This document shows positions 29,888-40,479 of a stretch of DNA of 61,862 bases, piece by piece. Made by a program: the position numbers and the translations under genes. Positions within the stretch are counted from its first letter, which is position 1, and each line of letters begins with the position of its first letter. Source of the DNA: Halieaceae bacterium (GTDB lineage: Bacteria; Pseudomonadota; Gammaproteobacteria; Pseudomonadales; Halieaceae); the NCBI GenBank assembly GCA_024640505.1, contig JAHEEV010000013.1:1-61862 (forward strand), written 5' to 3'. The notes under the pieces are model-generated. The model was not told the origin of the DNA. It saw only the letters and a list, made by a program, of their open reading frames with translations, and did no database searches.

Positions 29888-30190
29888 AGATTTTCCAGTT
29901 TTGCCGGGGTGACGGTGTCGCTGCTCCCGGGGGTTGATGGCCTCGAACGGGCGGTTCTGAACGGGCGGTGTTTCAAGTATCGTGCGCTGGTCCGCAACGG
30001 ATTGTGCCCATTCTAATGCCTGCTTCGCGCAAGTCCAGTGCTATCAGCCGGTCGCGGCCCCCCCTGGGGTTGCCTAGTCAATCCCCGTTGCCTGGGCTAA
30101 CATAGTGGGTCGTTTATGTCGCTGTGTTGAGCGCGTTTCCATTCACCCATGAGCCACCGCATGCGCTGCGGCCGGTAATCAAGGATCATC
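29888..30190. other. Divergent intergenic region between fabA and manC
   Basis: The 303 bases contain no open frame with family resemblance, no terminator and no REP copy. Promoters for both fabA and manC must lie here, but I could not find -35/-10 pairs good enough to report. AAGGA at 30181-30185 is the ribosome-binding site for manC. Confidence 0.5.
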
Positions 30191-31600
30191 ATGTTAACAC
30201 CCGTACTTCTCTCCGGTGGCGTCGGCAGCAGGCTATGGCCGGTATCCCGGGAATCCCATCCCAAGCAGTTCCTGCCTTTGGCGGGTGAGCTATCGATGCT
30301 TCAGGAGACTTTGCAGCGCACCCTGGGCCTGGCAGAATCCGCCCCCCTGGTGGTCTGCAACGAGGAACATCGTTTCATGGTGGCGGAACAGTTGCGGCAG
30401 GTCGACCTCGCAGCCAGCGCGCTGATTCTTGAACCGGAGGGGCGCAACACGGCGCCGGCCGTTGCACTGGCCGCCCTGCAGGCGGTGCGGGATGACCCGG
30501 AGGCCCTGTTGCTGGTGCTCCCCGCAGATCATCTGATACAGAATGTTGCCGCTTTTGTCGAGGCGGTGGGCAAGGCCGTGCCGCTGGCACTGCAGGGCCG
30601 GCTGATGACCTTTGGCGTGGTGCCCTCGGCGGCGGAGACCGGATACGGCTACATCAAATGCGGCGCCGCCCTGGAGCCCGGCCTGTACGACCTGGAGCGC
30701 TTTGTCGAAAAGCCCGATGTCGAAACTGCCCAGGCCTATCTCGAGAGCGGCAACTACCTGTGGAACAGCGGTATGTTCCTGTTGCGCGCATCCACCTATC
30801 TGGAACAACTGGGGCAGCACAATCCCGACATCCTGGCCAGTTGCCGCCAGGCCATGGAAGGGGCCGCCCGGGACATGGACTTTGTGCGCCCGGATGCCGC
30901 AGCGTTTGCCGCCTGTCCCAGCAACAGCATCGACTACGCCGTGATGGAAAAGACCGATGCGGGCGGTGTGGTCTCGCTTGACTGTGGCTGGAGCGACGTC
31001 GGTGCCTGGTCGGCGCTTTGGGACGTGGCGGATCGCGACGCCGATGGCAATGCCGTCATCGGTGACATCATCCTCGACAATTGTCAAAACAGCTATTTTC
31101 GTAGTGATTCCCGCCTCGTCGCGGCGACCGGGGTACGGGATCTGGTCGTAGTCGAGACAGCGGACGCTGTACTGGTGGCGGACCGCGACCGTGTACAGGA
31201 CGTCAAGCGCATCGTCGAGCAATTGAAAACAGAGGAGCGGCCCGAGGCCGCCCTGCACCGGCGCGTCTACCGGCCCTGGGGGTCCTACGAGTCACTGATC
31301 ACGTCGGATCGCTTCCAGGTCAAGCGCATCATCGTCAATCCTGGCCAGACCCTCTCCCTGCAGATGCATCACCACCGGGCCGAGCACTGGATCGTGGTGC
31401 ATGGAACCGCGGAAGTGACCTGCGAAGATAAGGTATTCATGCTGGGAGAGGACGAATCTACCTATATTCCCCTGGGCCACAAGCACCGGCTGGCCAACCC
31501 GGGGAGAATCCCGCTCGAATTGATCGAGGTGCAATCGGGCGCCTATCTGGGGGAAGATGATATCGTCCGCTTCGAGGACAATTACGGACGCAGCAGTTGA
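30191..31600 (+). CDS. manC: Mannose-1-phosphate guanylyltransferase / mannose-6-phosphate isomerase
   Basis: A bifunctional type II PMI of the ManC/AlgA family that supplies GDP-mannose for exopolysaccharide or LPS. The 469-residue protein has the nucleotidyltransferase signature GGVGSRLWPVSRESHPKQF, the FVEKP motif, and a C-terminal cupin isomerase domain (RPWGSYE, QMHHHRAEHWIVVHGTAEV, LGHKHRL). It heads a sugar-nucleotide block with galU and a phosphomannomutase, which together convert fructose-6-P to GDP-mannose and glucose-1-P to UDP-glucose. Confidence 0.92.
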   Translation: MLTPVLLSGGVGSRLWPVSRESHPKQFLPLAGELSMLQETLQRTLGLAESAPLVVCNEEHRFMVAEQLRQVDLAASALILEPEGRNTAPAVALAALQAVRDDPEALLLVLPADHLIQNVAAFVEAVGKAVPLALQGRLMTFGVVPSAAETGYGYIKCGAALEPGLYDLERFVEKPDVETAQAYLESGNYLWNSGMFLLRASTYLEQLGQHNPDILASCRQAMEGAARDMDFVRPDAAAFAACPSNSIDYAVMEKTDAGGVVSLDCGWSDVGAWSALWDVADRDADGNAVIGDIILDNCQNSYFRSDSRLVAATGVRDLVVVETADAVLVADRDRVQDVKRIVEQLKTEERPEAALHRRVYRPWGSYESLITSDRFQVKRIIVNPGQTLSLQMHHHRAEHWIVVHGTAEVTCEDKVFMLGEDESTYIPLGHKHRLANPGRIPLELIEVQSGAYLGEDDIVRFEDNYGRSS

Positions 31601-31628
31601 GTGCACAATCACAGGGAGGTTCCACGCG

Positions 31629-32459
31629 ATGATCAATAAATGCCTGTTTCCGGTGGCCGGTTACGGTACCCGTTTCCTGCCCGCCACCAAGAGCATGCCC
31701 AAGGAGATGCTGCCGGTCGTCAACAAGCCGTTGGTGCAATACGGTGTAGAGGAGGCGATCGAGGCGGGGATGACCACCTGTGCCATGGTCACCGGCCGGG
31801 GCAAGCGCGCCATCACCGACCATTTCGATATCAGTTACGAGCTGGAGCACCAGATATCCGGGACCAGCAAGGAAGTGTACCTCGAGAGTATCCGGAACGT
31901 GCTGGAGAAAGGTGTGTTTACGATGGTGCGTCAGCGCGAGATGAAAGGCCTGGGGCACGCCATTCTTACCGGCAGGTCCCTCATCGGCAATGAGCCCTTC
32001 GGTGTGCTGCTGTCCGACGACCTTTGCCTCAATAGCGATGGGCCCGGTGTGCTCACCCAGATGGCCAGGCTTTATAACCAGTTCCGCTGCTCCATCGTCG
32101 CCATACAGGAAGTGCCCGCAGACGAAACCCACAAGTACGGCGTGATTGCCGGGGAGAGCCTGAAAGACGGTATTTACCGGGTCGATGAGATGGTGGAAAA
32201 ACCCGCGCCGAAGGATGCCCCCTCGAACCTCGCCATCATCGGCCGTTACATTCTGACGCCGGATATTTTCGAGATCATCGAGGAAACAGAGCCGGGCGCC
32301 AATGGTGAGATTCAACTCACGGACGCCCTGCAGATCCAGGCAAAGCGCGGATGCGTCATGGCTTACAAGTTTCAGGGACGCCGGTTCGATTGCGGCAGTG
32401 TGCCGGGCTTTGTCGAAGCGACCAACTTTGTGTACGAACACTACTACCGCCAGGACTGA
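31629..32459 (+). CDS. galU: UTP-glucose-1-phosphate uridylyltransferase
   Basis: GalU makes UDP-glucose. The 276-residue product starts at the ATG at 31629 (MINKCLFPVAG) and has GYGTRFLPATKSMPKEMLP, VEKPAPKDAPSNLAIIGRYI and a C-terminal RFDCGSVPGFVEATNFV. The frame is open further upstream across manC but without GalU similarity. It is 28 bases from manC and 9 from the next gene, so the three are probably one transcript. Confidence 0.95.
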   Translation: MINKCLFPVAGYGTRFLPATKSMPKEMLPVVNKPLVQYGVEEAIEAGMTTCAMVTGRGKRAITDHFDISYELEHQISGTSKEVYLESIRNVLEKGVFTMVRQREMKGLGHAILTGRSLIGNEPFGVLLSDDLCLNSDGPGVLTQMARLYNQFRCSIVAIQEVPADETHKYGVIAGESLKDGIYRVDEMVEKPAPKDAPSNLAIIGRYILTPDIFEIIEETEPGANGEIQLTDALQIQAKRGCVMAYKFQGRRFDCGSVPGFVEATNFVYEHYYRQD

Positions 32460-32468
32460 GGAGTGGGC

Positions 32469-33818
32469 ATGTCAGAGATCACGTGTTTTAAAGCCTACGA
32501 TGTGCGAGGCCGGGTGCCGGACCAGTTGAACGAGGATATCGCCCGGCGCATAGGTCGCGCTTACGCGGAGGTGATCAGGCCGCGTCAGGTCGTGGTCGGC
32601 CACGATATCCGCCTTACCAGCCAGGCCATCAAGGCGGCAGTGACGCAGGGACTGCAGGAACAGGGCGTAGACGTCTACGATATCGGCCAGTGCGGCACCG
32701 AAGAGATCTACTTCGCGACATCCCACGCGGGCATGGATGGCGGCATTGCGGTCACCGCCAGCCACAACCCCAAAGACTACAACGGCATGAAATTCGTGCG
32801 GGAAGAGTCCCGGCCGATCTCATCGGACACAGGACTGCTGGACATCAAGGCGCTGGCGGAGCGCGATGCGTTCACTCCGGCGGCGCAGGCGGGCCAGCTG
32901 CACCCCCTCGACACGGACCAGGCCTATGTGGAGCACCTCCTCTCCTACGTGGACAGTGCCAGCCTCAAACCATTGAAGATCGTGGTCGATGCCGGCAACG
33001 GGGGTGCCGGACGGGTAGTGGATCTTTTGGAACCGCACCTGCCGTTTGAATTCATCAAGCTGCACCACGAGCCCGATGGCAATTTCCCCAACGGGGTACC
33101 CAACCCCCTGTTGCCGGAGAACCGATCGGCGGCGATTGCCGCCGTGCGCGAGCATGGCGCCGACCTGGGCATCGGCTGGGACGGCGATTTCGACCGTTGC
33201 TTTTTCTTCGATGAGACCGGCGAGTTTGTCGAGGGGTACTACCTGGTGGGCCTGCTGGCCGAGGCTTTCCTGACCCGGGAGCGTGGCGCACGCATCGTGC
33301 ACGATCCGCGCCTGGTCTGGAATACCGTGGATATCATCGAATCCCTCGGGGGAGAGGCCGTGCAGAGCAAGTGTGGCCACGCCTTCATCAAGGAGGTCAT
33401 GCGCGCACAGAATGCCGCGTACGGCGGCGAGATGAGCGCGCACCACTACTTCCGGGATTTTGCCTACTGCGACAGCGGGATGATTCCCTGGCTGCTGGTC
33501 ACCGGCCTGATTTCCAGTCGTGGGCAGCCCCTCTCCGCCATGGTGAGCGAGCGTGTGAGCGCGTATCCTTGCAGCGGGGAGATAAACCGCACGATCGAAG
33601 ACCCCGCGGCGGTGCTCGCCCGGGTCGAGGAGGCCTTTGCGGGACAGGTGCAGGCCATCGACCGCATAGACGGTTTGAGCATGGTCTGCGACGGCTGGCG
33701 TTTCAATCTGCGCATGTCCAACACCGAGCCGGTGGTCAGGCTGAATGTCGAGAGTCGCGGTGACCGGGGCCTGATGGAGGCCAAGACCGCCGAGTTGCTG
33801 GCCCTCATCGAAGCCTGA
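32469..33818 (+). CDS. manB: Phosphomannomutase / phosphoglucomutase
   Basis: Interconverts mannose-6-P and mannose-1-P (possibly also the glucose phosphates), feeding manC and galU. The 449-residue protein has the phosphoserine loop [14 protein letters not shown], the metal-binding DGDFDRC and the sugar-binding [11 protein letters not shown], plus the C-terminal phosphate-binding [13 protein letters not shown] choose the ATG at 32469 because TGAGGAG stands just before it; a GTG two codons earlier is possible. AlgC/CpsG is the closest functional comparison. Confidence 0.9.
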   Translation: MSEITCFKAYDVRGRVPDQLNEDIARRIGRAYAEVIRPRQVVVGHDIRLTSQAIKAAVTQGLQEQGVDVYDIGQCGTEEIYFATSHAGMDGGIAVTASHNPKDYNGMKFVREESRPISSDTGLLDIKALAERDAFTPAAQAGQLHPLDTDQAYVEHLLSYVDSASLKPLKIVVDAGNGGAGRVVDLLEPHLPFEFIKLHHEPDGNFPNGVPNPLLPENRSAAIAAVREHGADLGIGWDGDFDRCFFFDETGEFVEGYYLVGLLAEAFLTRERGARIVHDPRLVWNTVDIIESLGGEAVQSKCGHAFIKEVMRAQNAAYGGEMSAHHYFRDFAYCDSGMIPWLLVTGLISSRGQPLSAMVSERVSAYPCSGEINRTIEDPAAVLARVEEAFAGQVQAIDRIDGLSMVCDGWRFNLRMSNTEPVVRLNVESRGDRGLMEAKTAELLALIEA

Positions 33819-33822
33819 CCCC

Positions 33823-33950
33823 ATGTAGGAGCCCGTTGTAGGAGCTCTCTGTAGGAGCCCGCTCCGGGAGCTCTCTGTAGGAGCCCGCTCCGCGGGCGAT
33901 GTGGTCAGTTTGGGTTGCAAACCCAATCGCCCGCGGAGCGGGCTCCTACA
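33823..33950. repeat. REP cluster with one intact inverted pair (REPIN)
   Basis: After two or three truncated heads (TGTAGGAGC near 33824, 33838 and 33850) there is an intact copy at 33876-33900 (arms GCCCGC/GCGGGC around TCC) and an intact inverted copy at 33926-33950. Between them TGGGTT and AACCCA pair around GCA. The inverted copy supplies the last bases and the TAG stop of pgi. Confidence 0.88.
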
Positions 33951-35583
33951 ACGCTTCGCGCCACGCATCCATGAGTCTTTCGGTAGAGGGGTCCATGGGT
34001 TCCCCTCCCGGGTCATCCCCGGACAGCCGCCCCAGGATCTGCACGCCGATCTCCTTGCCCAGTTCCACGCCCCACTGGTCGAAGGGGTTGATACCCCACA
34101 GCTGTCCACTGCAGAAGGTGCGGTGCTCGTAGAGTGCCAGCAGCGCGCCCAGGGTTGCCGGAGTGAGTGCCTGCATGGTGATCATGCTGTTGGGCCGATT
34201 GCCCGGCATGGCCAGGTGAGGGGCCAGGCGCTCCGCCTCCTGCGGGTCCAGGCCCCGCTGTCGCAGCGCTGCCCCGGCAGCCTCGGTGGTCCTGCCCACC
34301 ATCATGGTGCGGCTCTGGGCCAGGCAGTTGGCCACCAGGCGGCAGTGTTGTCCGGTCATGCCCGTGTGCGTGGTGAGTGGCAGGATAAAGTCTGCCGGGC
34401 ACAGGCGTGTGCCCTGGTGCAACAACTGGTGAAAGGAGTGTTGCCCCATGGTGCCCGCCGAGCCCCACAGGACCGGTCCCGTATCGTAATCCAGGGCGGC
34501 GCCATCAGCGCTGACGCGCTTGCCGTTACTCTCCATGGTGAGCTGCTGCAGGAAGTCGGGCAGCCGCCGCAGGCTGTTGTCGTAGGGCAGTACCACGTGG
34601 TTGCCGGCACCGAAGAAATTGCAGTACCACACCTCCAGCAGGCTCATCAGCACCGGCATGTTCGCGCCGGGGTCGCCGGCGGCAAAATGATGGTCCATGG
34701 CCTCGGCGCCCGCCAGAAATTCCTCGAAGCATTCCCAGCCGACAGCAATTGCGCAGCTCAGGCCGATCGCAGACCACACGGAGTAGCGCCCGCCCACCCA
34801 GTCCCACATCGGCAGGCAGTTCTCGGCCGGGATGCCGAACCCGGCGGCCGCTTCCAGGTTGGTGGTGATGGCGAGGAAGTGTCTGTCCAGATCGGCGACA
34901 GCAGCCCCCGCCTGCTGCATCCAGTCCCGGGCGGCGAGGCTGTTGGTCAGGGTTTCTTCCGTGCGGAAGGACTTGGAGCAGACGATGAAAAGGGTACGGC
35001 CCGGGTCGAGGGTCTGCAGCGTGTTCTGCAGGTCAGCCGGATCCACGTTGGCCACATAGTGGCAGGCGATATCGCCGTGGAAGGGCTTCAGTGCCTCGCT
35101 GACCAGGCGCGGCCCCAGGTCCGAGCCGCCGATGCCGATATTCACCACGTCGGTGATAACGGCGCCGGAGTAGCCGGTGTGTTTCCCCTGGTGGAGTCGA
35201 TCAGCCCAGTGGCGCATACGATCCCGGGCGGCAGCCACCTCCGCGAACTTGTCCTCCAGTCCCTGGGGAGCCCTTGTGGCCCGCAGCAGGCTGTGAAGGG
35301 CCGGGCGATTCTCGGTGTTGTTGACAGGAGCGCCGCCCAGCAGCTCCCCGATCCTGCCGGGCAGGCCGGCCTGCTGTGCCAGTTTCAGCAACGCGGCCAG
35401 TGCCTCGCGGTCGAGCAGGTGTTTGGAGTAGTCCAGCTGCAGGCCGGCGGCCTCCAGGGTGAAATCGGACCCTCGCTGGCCATCCCGGTCGAACAGTTGC
35501 TGCAGATCTGCTGACTGCAGTCTGGCTGCCAGGGCGCGGAGCTCGGCGTAGGCGGGGAGTTCGTTCAAGCGAGTGGGTACCAT
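33946..35583 (-). CDS. pgi: Glucose-6-phosphate isomerase
   Basis: Interconverts glucose-6-P and fructose-6-P, the precursor of GDP-mannose made by the neighbouring block. The 545-residue protein starts at 35583 (MVPTRLNELPAYAELRAL), where a GGAG lies six bases before the ATG. Motifs: NIGIGGSDLGPRLV, FIVCSKSFRTEETLTN, MESNGKRVSADG and the C-terminal NPFDQWGVELGKEIG. The final Leu-stop (TTG TAG) falls within the REP sequence, so the natural C-terminus may have been replaced there. Confidence 0.95.
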   Translation of the reverse strand: MVPTRLNELPAYAELRALAARLQSADLQQLFDRDGQRGSDFTLEAAGLQLDYSKHLLDREALAALLKLAQQAGLPGRIGELLGGAPVNNTENRPALHSLLRATRAPQGLEDKFAEVAAARDRMRHWADRLHQGKHTGYSGAVITDVVNIGIGGSDLGPRLVSEALKPFHGDIACHYVANVDPADLQNTLQTLDPGRTLFIVCSKSFRTEETLTNSLAARDWMQQAGAAVADLDRHFLAITTNLEAAAGFGIPAENCLPMWDWVGGRYSVWSAIGLSCAIAVGWECFEEFLAGAEAMDHHFAAGDPGANMPVLMSLLEVWYCNFFGAGNHVVLPYDNSLRRLPDFLQQLTMESNGKRVSADGAALDYDTGPVLWGSAGTMGQHSFHQLLHQGTRLCPADFILPLTTHTGMTGQHCRLVANCLAQSRTMMVGRTTEAAGAALRQRGLDPQEAERLAPHLAMPGNRPNSMITMQALTPATLGALLALYEHRTFCSGQLWGINPFDQWGVELGKEIGVQILGRLSGDDPGGEPMDPSTERLMDAWREAL

Positions 35584-35655
35584 GGGCTGCTCCGTGGAAG
35601 TCGGGAGCACCGAGTATAGGAACAGCCGATTATCGGCGCAAACGTACCGCCGCGA

Positions 35656-36618
35656 TCAGCGGTCCCGGTGAATCGCCAGGTCCGCGATCTCTGCCATGGC
35701 ATCGCGCGATGTGCCGGCAGCCAGCACGCCGAGCGCAGCCAGGGCCTGATCGTGGTAGCGCCGGGCTCGTTCCCGGGTGTATTTCAGAGCGCCACAGCGC
35801 GCGGTCGCCGCGACGATGGCCTCGATCTGGTCGGCGCGTTTTTCAGTGATGGCCCTGCGTACCATGGCCTGCTCGTCTGCAGTGCCGTGTTGCAGGGTAT
35901 GAATCAGTGGCAGGGTGGGCTTGCCTTCGGTGAGGTCGTCCCCGACGTTCTTGCCCATGGTGGCCGGATCGCCCTCGTAATCGAGCACATCGTCGATCAT
36001 CTGGAACGCGATGCCCAGGTTGAGACCGAACACGCGCATGGCCTCGCAGGTGTCGGGGCTCTCCCCGGCCAGGGTGGCAGCGCCGAAGCAGCCGGCGGCG
36101 AAGAGGATGGCCGTCTTGCGCTCGATCACATCCAGGTACTGGTCTTCAGTGGTGTTCGCATCCCCGGCCCGGGTCAGTTGCAGCACCTCGCCTTCGGCGA
36201 TGGTATTGGTGGTATCGGCCATGTGGCGCAGCAGGTCCATGTTGTCCAGCTGCACCATCAGTTGAAATGCCCGCGTATAGAGGAAATCACCTACCAGTAC
36301 CGATGGGGCGTTGCCGAATTCGGCATTGGCGGTAGGCCGTCCACGGCGCAGGCTGGAGATATCCACCACGTCATCATGCAACAGGGTGGCGGTATGGATG
36401 AACTCGATGACGGCGGCAAATTTGACCTGCTCCGCGGTGCAGCCGCCCAGGGCGGCTCCCGTGAGCAATACCAACAGGGGTCGCAGGCGCTTGCCACCGG
36501 CGTCGACGATGTAGTGGCCGATGTTCTCCACCATCGGCACGTCGGAGTGCAGCTGCTCGATGATGAGGTGATTGACCTGCTCGAACTGTGGGGCGACGCT
36601 GGCGCGAATATCTTGCAT
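35656..36618 (-). CDS. ispB: Octaprenyl diphosphate synthase
   Basis: A long-chain trans-prenyl synthase that builds the side chain of ubiquinone or menaquinone. The 320-residue protein has the first Asp-rich motif LLHDDVVDISSLRRGR, the second IDDVLDYEGD, and GGKRLRPLLVLL near the start. It diverges from rplU, the usual arrangement in gammaproteobacteria. The quinone tail it makes is the substrate class of the MenA-like enzyme encoded at 53789-54802. Confidence 0.93.
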   Translation of the reverse strand: MQDIRASVAPQFEQVNHLIIEQLHSDVPMVENIGHYIVDAGGKRLRPLLVLLTGAALGGCTAEQVKFAAVIEFIHTATLLHDDVVDISSLRRGRPTANAEFGNAPSVLVGDFLYTRAFQLMVQLDNMDLLRHMADTTNTIAEGEVLQLTRAGDANTTEDQYLDVIERKTAILFAAGCFGAATLAGESPDTCEAMRVFGLNLGIAFQMIDDVLDYEGDPATMGKNVGDDLTEGKPTLPLIHTLQHGTADEQAMVRRAITEKRADQIEAIVAATARCGALKYTRERARRYHDQALAALGVLAAGTSRDAMAEIADLAIHRDR

Positions 36619-36738
36619 AGGGGTGGTGGATTGATAAGTGCCCGGGCATGCTAGGGTGCCCCCAAAGACCTGTCAAGCAGGCCCGCGGTGCGGTGGGCAT
36701 CAATGGCATAAGCTATTGTTTTTAGATAAAAATAACCC

Positions 36739-36767
36739 TTGCCCGGGGCGGTGGATTTGAGTAAAAT
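36739..36767 (+). promoter_or_regulatory. Promoter of rplU-rpmA
   Basis: TTGCCC (36739-36744), a 17-base spacer and TAAAAT (36762-36767) lie about 135 bases before rplU in the divergent region with ispB. The remaining bases of this 285-base gap show no other gene. Confidence 0.65.
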
Positions 36768-36903
36768 CGCCGCCCTCTGTGCCCCTGCAGCTATCGACTG
36801 CTGCTGCGGTTCAGGTTAATCAACTGTTAGTGCCTGGCTCTGCCCCCTTGATTTACAAGGGTTTTCCTACCAATGCGAGCAGGCTAACTGAACGGAGCGC
36901 GCA

Positions 36904-37215
36904 ATGTACGCAGTAATTGTAAGCGGTGGCAAACAACACCGAGTGATCGAGGGCGAGACCCTCAAGCTGGAAAAACTTGAAGCCGCTACCGGCGACACGG
37001 TCGAGTTCGACCAGGTGCTGATGGTAGGCGGCGGTGACGACGTCAAGATAGGCACCCCCGTGGTCGAGGGTGGCAAGGTGACCGCAGAGGTGGTTGCCCA
37101 CGGTCGTCACAAGAAGGTAAAAATCGTTAAATTCAACCGCCGCAAGCACTATCGGAACGAGACTGGCCATCGCCAGTGGTTCACCGAGGTGAAAATCACC
37201 GGCATTTCGGCCTGA
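36904..37215 (+). CDS. rplU: 50S ribosomal protein L21
   Basis: The 103-residue L21 ([20 protein letters not shown]) has the family start and the C-terminal [20 protein letters not shown], which contains the 23S rRNA-binding signature. It is followed by rpmA after 17 bases. Confidence 0.96.
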   Translation: MYAVIVSGGKQHRVIEGETLKLEKLEAATGDTVEFDQVLMVGGGDDVKIGTPVVEGGKVTAEVVAHGRHKKVKIVKFNRRKHYRNETGHRQWFTEVKITGISA

Positions 37216-37232
37216 TTGGGAGGATTTGAACC

Positions 37233-37490
37233 ATGGCACACAAGAAAGCTGGCGGTAGTACCCGCAATGGACGCGATTCGGAGAGCAAACGTCTCGGCGT
37301 GAAGCGCTTTGGCGGCGAAGCTGTCAGGGCGGGCAACATCATCGTTCGCCAACGCGGCACCCGTTTCCACGCAGGCGACAATGTCCGGGTTGGCAAGGAC
37401 CATACCCTGTTCGCCACGGCTGACGGCAAGGTCGAATTCGTGGTCAAGGGCCCGAAAAGTCGCAAGTTCGTCCAGGTGGTGAGCGCCTGA
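37233..37490 (+). CDS. rpmA: 50S ribosomal protein L27
   Basis: L27 reaches into the peptidyl-transferase centre with its N-terminus. The 85-residue product ([20 protein letters not shown]) has the flexible N-terminal signature and [17 protein letters not shown] strong terminator follows 25 bases after the stop. Confidence 0.96.
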   Translation: MAHKKAGGSTRNGRDSESKRLGVKRFGGEAVRAGNIIVRQRGTRFHAGDNVRVGKDHTLFATADGKVEFVVKGPKSRKFVQVVSA

Positions 37491-37515
37491 GTCTGCGGCA
37501 CCCGCCAAAAACGCT

Positions 37516-37548
37516 AAAAGGCCTCGTCAATTGACGGGGCTTTTTTTT
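37516..37548 (+). terminator. Terminator of rplU-rpmA
   Basis: AAAA then GCCTCGTC (37521-37528) pairs, with one G-T wobble, to GACGGGGC (37533-37540) around AATT, and eight T follow (37541-37548). A typical Rho-independent terminator. Confidence 0.88.
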
Positions 37549-37601
37549 GAGGGAATCCTCAGGGATCGACGGGTTAGCAGTGACGTTTCGGAAAGCGATC
37601 C

Positions 37602-37669
37602 GTCCCGACGGGGAAAATCCTGCTCGCTCAAACAGTTCATTATCTCGGCAGGTTTTTCCCCGCCGGGAC
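37602..37669 (+). repeat. Fold-back hairpin, family 2, copy a
   Basis: Twenty-two-base arms (37602-37623 and 37648-37669) pair with two mismatches around a 24-base loop (37624-37647) containing GCTCAAAC-A-GTTCATT. The loop is shared with the hairpin at 37739-37794, the arms are not. It lies in the 364-base gene-free gap between rpmA and obgE. Confidence 0.75.
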
Positions 37670-37738
37670 TCGGGTTCGAAGCGACCGGCGCTATACTTGT
37701 CGGTCATCCGTACGATATAGCTCGCGCAAGGCGCGCGG

Positions 37739-39048
<1,310 letters not shown>

Positions 39049-39077
39049 GACATTAGTGACAGGCCTCAGGAAGGACC

Positions 39078-40199
39078 GTGGCAGAAAGAACTGAAATAGC
39101 ACAATCCCGTCGCTGGGTGGTCAAGGTGGGCAGTGCCCTGCTGACCAATGATGGTCGCGGCCTTGACGAGGGCATGATCGGAAACCTGGCGGATCAACTG
39201 GTGGGCCTGCGCGAGGGCGGGTGTGAGGTGGTACTGGTCTCCAGCGGCGCCGTGGCCGCCGGCATCGTGCGGCTGGGCTGGAGCAGTCGCCCGCACCTGT
39301 TGCACGACCTGCAGGCCGCTGCTGCCGTGGGCCAGTCTGTGCTGGTACAGAATTATGAAACCGCCTTCAGGCGCCACGGCGTCGCCACAGCCCAGGTGTT
39401 GCTGGGGCACGACGACGTTATCGCCCGTGATCGCTACCTCAATGCCCGGGGTACCCTGAACACCCTGCTGCGCCTCGGGGTGCTGCCGGTGGTCAATGAG
39501 AACGATACGGTGGTTACCGATGAGATCCGTTTCGGCGACAACGATACCCTGGCAGCGCTGGTGGCGAACCTGATCGACGCGGATGCCCTGCTGTTGCTGA
39601 CCGACCAGGAGGGTCTCTACGACGAGGACCCGCGGCATAACCCTGACGCCGTGCTGGTGCGGCAGTGCGATGTGCACGCGCCGCAGCTTGATGGTATGGC
39701 CGGGGAGGGCGGTGCCCTGGGGCGCGGTGGCATGGTCACGAAGCTGCGGGCGGCCCGGCTGGCGGCCCGCTCCGGCACGGAGACCATCATAGCCTCCGGC
39801 CGGACGACCGATATCGTGGCCCGCGCCGCAGAAGGCAGCGACATCGGCACCTGGTTGCGCACTGGCAAGCGGCCCCAGAATGCCCGCAAACAGTGGCTGG
39901 CGGGCATGGTGAAGATCAGCGGCAGTCTGGAACTGGATGACGGCGCCGTGCGGGTTCTGCAGCAGTCGGGGCGCAGCCTGCTGGCCGTGGGGGTGCGCGG
40001 GGTGGACGGCGAATTCGCCCGCGGGGATATGGTGTCCTGCCGTGACGTGCAGGGAAGGGAGATCGCCCGGGGGCTGGTCAATTACAGCGCGGCGGATACC
40101 CGGCGCATCATGGGCTCAGCCTCCAGCGAGATCGAGGGCATTCTGGGTTACCTGCTCGATGAGGAGCTCATCCACCGCGACAACCTGGTCCTCGTGTAG
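39078..40199 (+). CDS. proB: Glutamate 5-kinase
   Basis: First enzyme of proline synthesis, phosphorylating glutamate. The 373-residue product has an amino-acid kinase domain ([49 protein letters not shown]) and a C-terminal PUA domain from about residue 280. It ends GTG TAG GGC directly before the REP array, so the end may also be altered by a repeat head. Confidence 0.95.
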   Translation: MAERTEIAQSRRWVVKVGSALLTNDGRGLDEGMIGNLADQLVGLREGGCEVVLVSSGAVAAGIVRLGWSSRPHLLHDLQAAAAVGQSVLVQNYETAFRRHGVATAQVLLGHDDVIARDRYLNARGTLNTLLRLGVLPVVNENDTVVTDEIRFGDNDTLAALVANLIDADALLLLTDQEGLYDEDPRHNPDAVLVRQCDVHAPQLDGMAGEGGALGRGGMVTKLRAARLAARSGTETIIASGRTTDIVARAAEGSDIGTWLRTGKRPQNARKQWLAGMVKISGSLELDDGAVRVLQQSGRSLLAVGVRGVDGEFARGDMVSCRDVQGREIARGLVNYSAADTRRIMGSASSEIEGILGYLLDEELIHRDNLVLV

Positions 40200-40208
40200 G
40201 GCACACCC

Positions 40209-40463
40209 CTCGCGCACGGAGTGCGCTCCTGTAGGAGGCCGCTCCGCGGCCGATAACTCTGGTGATGGAACCCACCCCTCGCGCACGGAGTGCGCTCCTG
40301 CAGGTGCGATGTAGGAGGCCGCTCCGCGGCCGATAAATCCTGGGATGGAACCCACCCCTCGCGCACGGAGTGCGCTCCTACAGGTACGATGTAGGAGGCC
40401 GCTCCGCGGCCGATGAATCCTGGGATGGAACCCACCCTCTCGCGCACGGAGTGCGCTCCTACA
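40209..40463. repeat. REP array with alternating inverted copies of two arm types
   Basis: Four inverted copies with arms GCGCAC/GTGCGC (starting near 40209, 40278, 40358 and 40439) alternate with three direct copies with arms GGCCGC/GCGGCC (40231-40254, 40311-40334 and 40391-40414). The period is about 80 bases (69 between the first two). All share head GTAGGA, loop TCC and tail GA(T/G). The array fills the space between proB and the convergent aldehyde dehydrogenase gene. Confidence 0.88.
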
Positions 40464-40479
40464 ACCGATGGTGTGCAGA

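Noticed and set aside
29888..30190. FabR/DesT operator upstream of fabA
   Set aside because: I found no palindrome resembling the known consensus in these 303 bases.
33901..35514. Open frame of 537 codons on the plus strand
   Set aside because: Antisense to pgi, which has all catalytic motifs. No recognisable domain in the opposite frame.
40209..40463. CRISPR array
   Set aside because: The regular spacing near 80 bases is produced by REP pairs; the repeats are palindromic REP heads and the intervals are themselves repeated, so there are no unique spacers. The same applies to 61651-61862.
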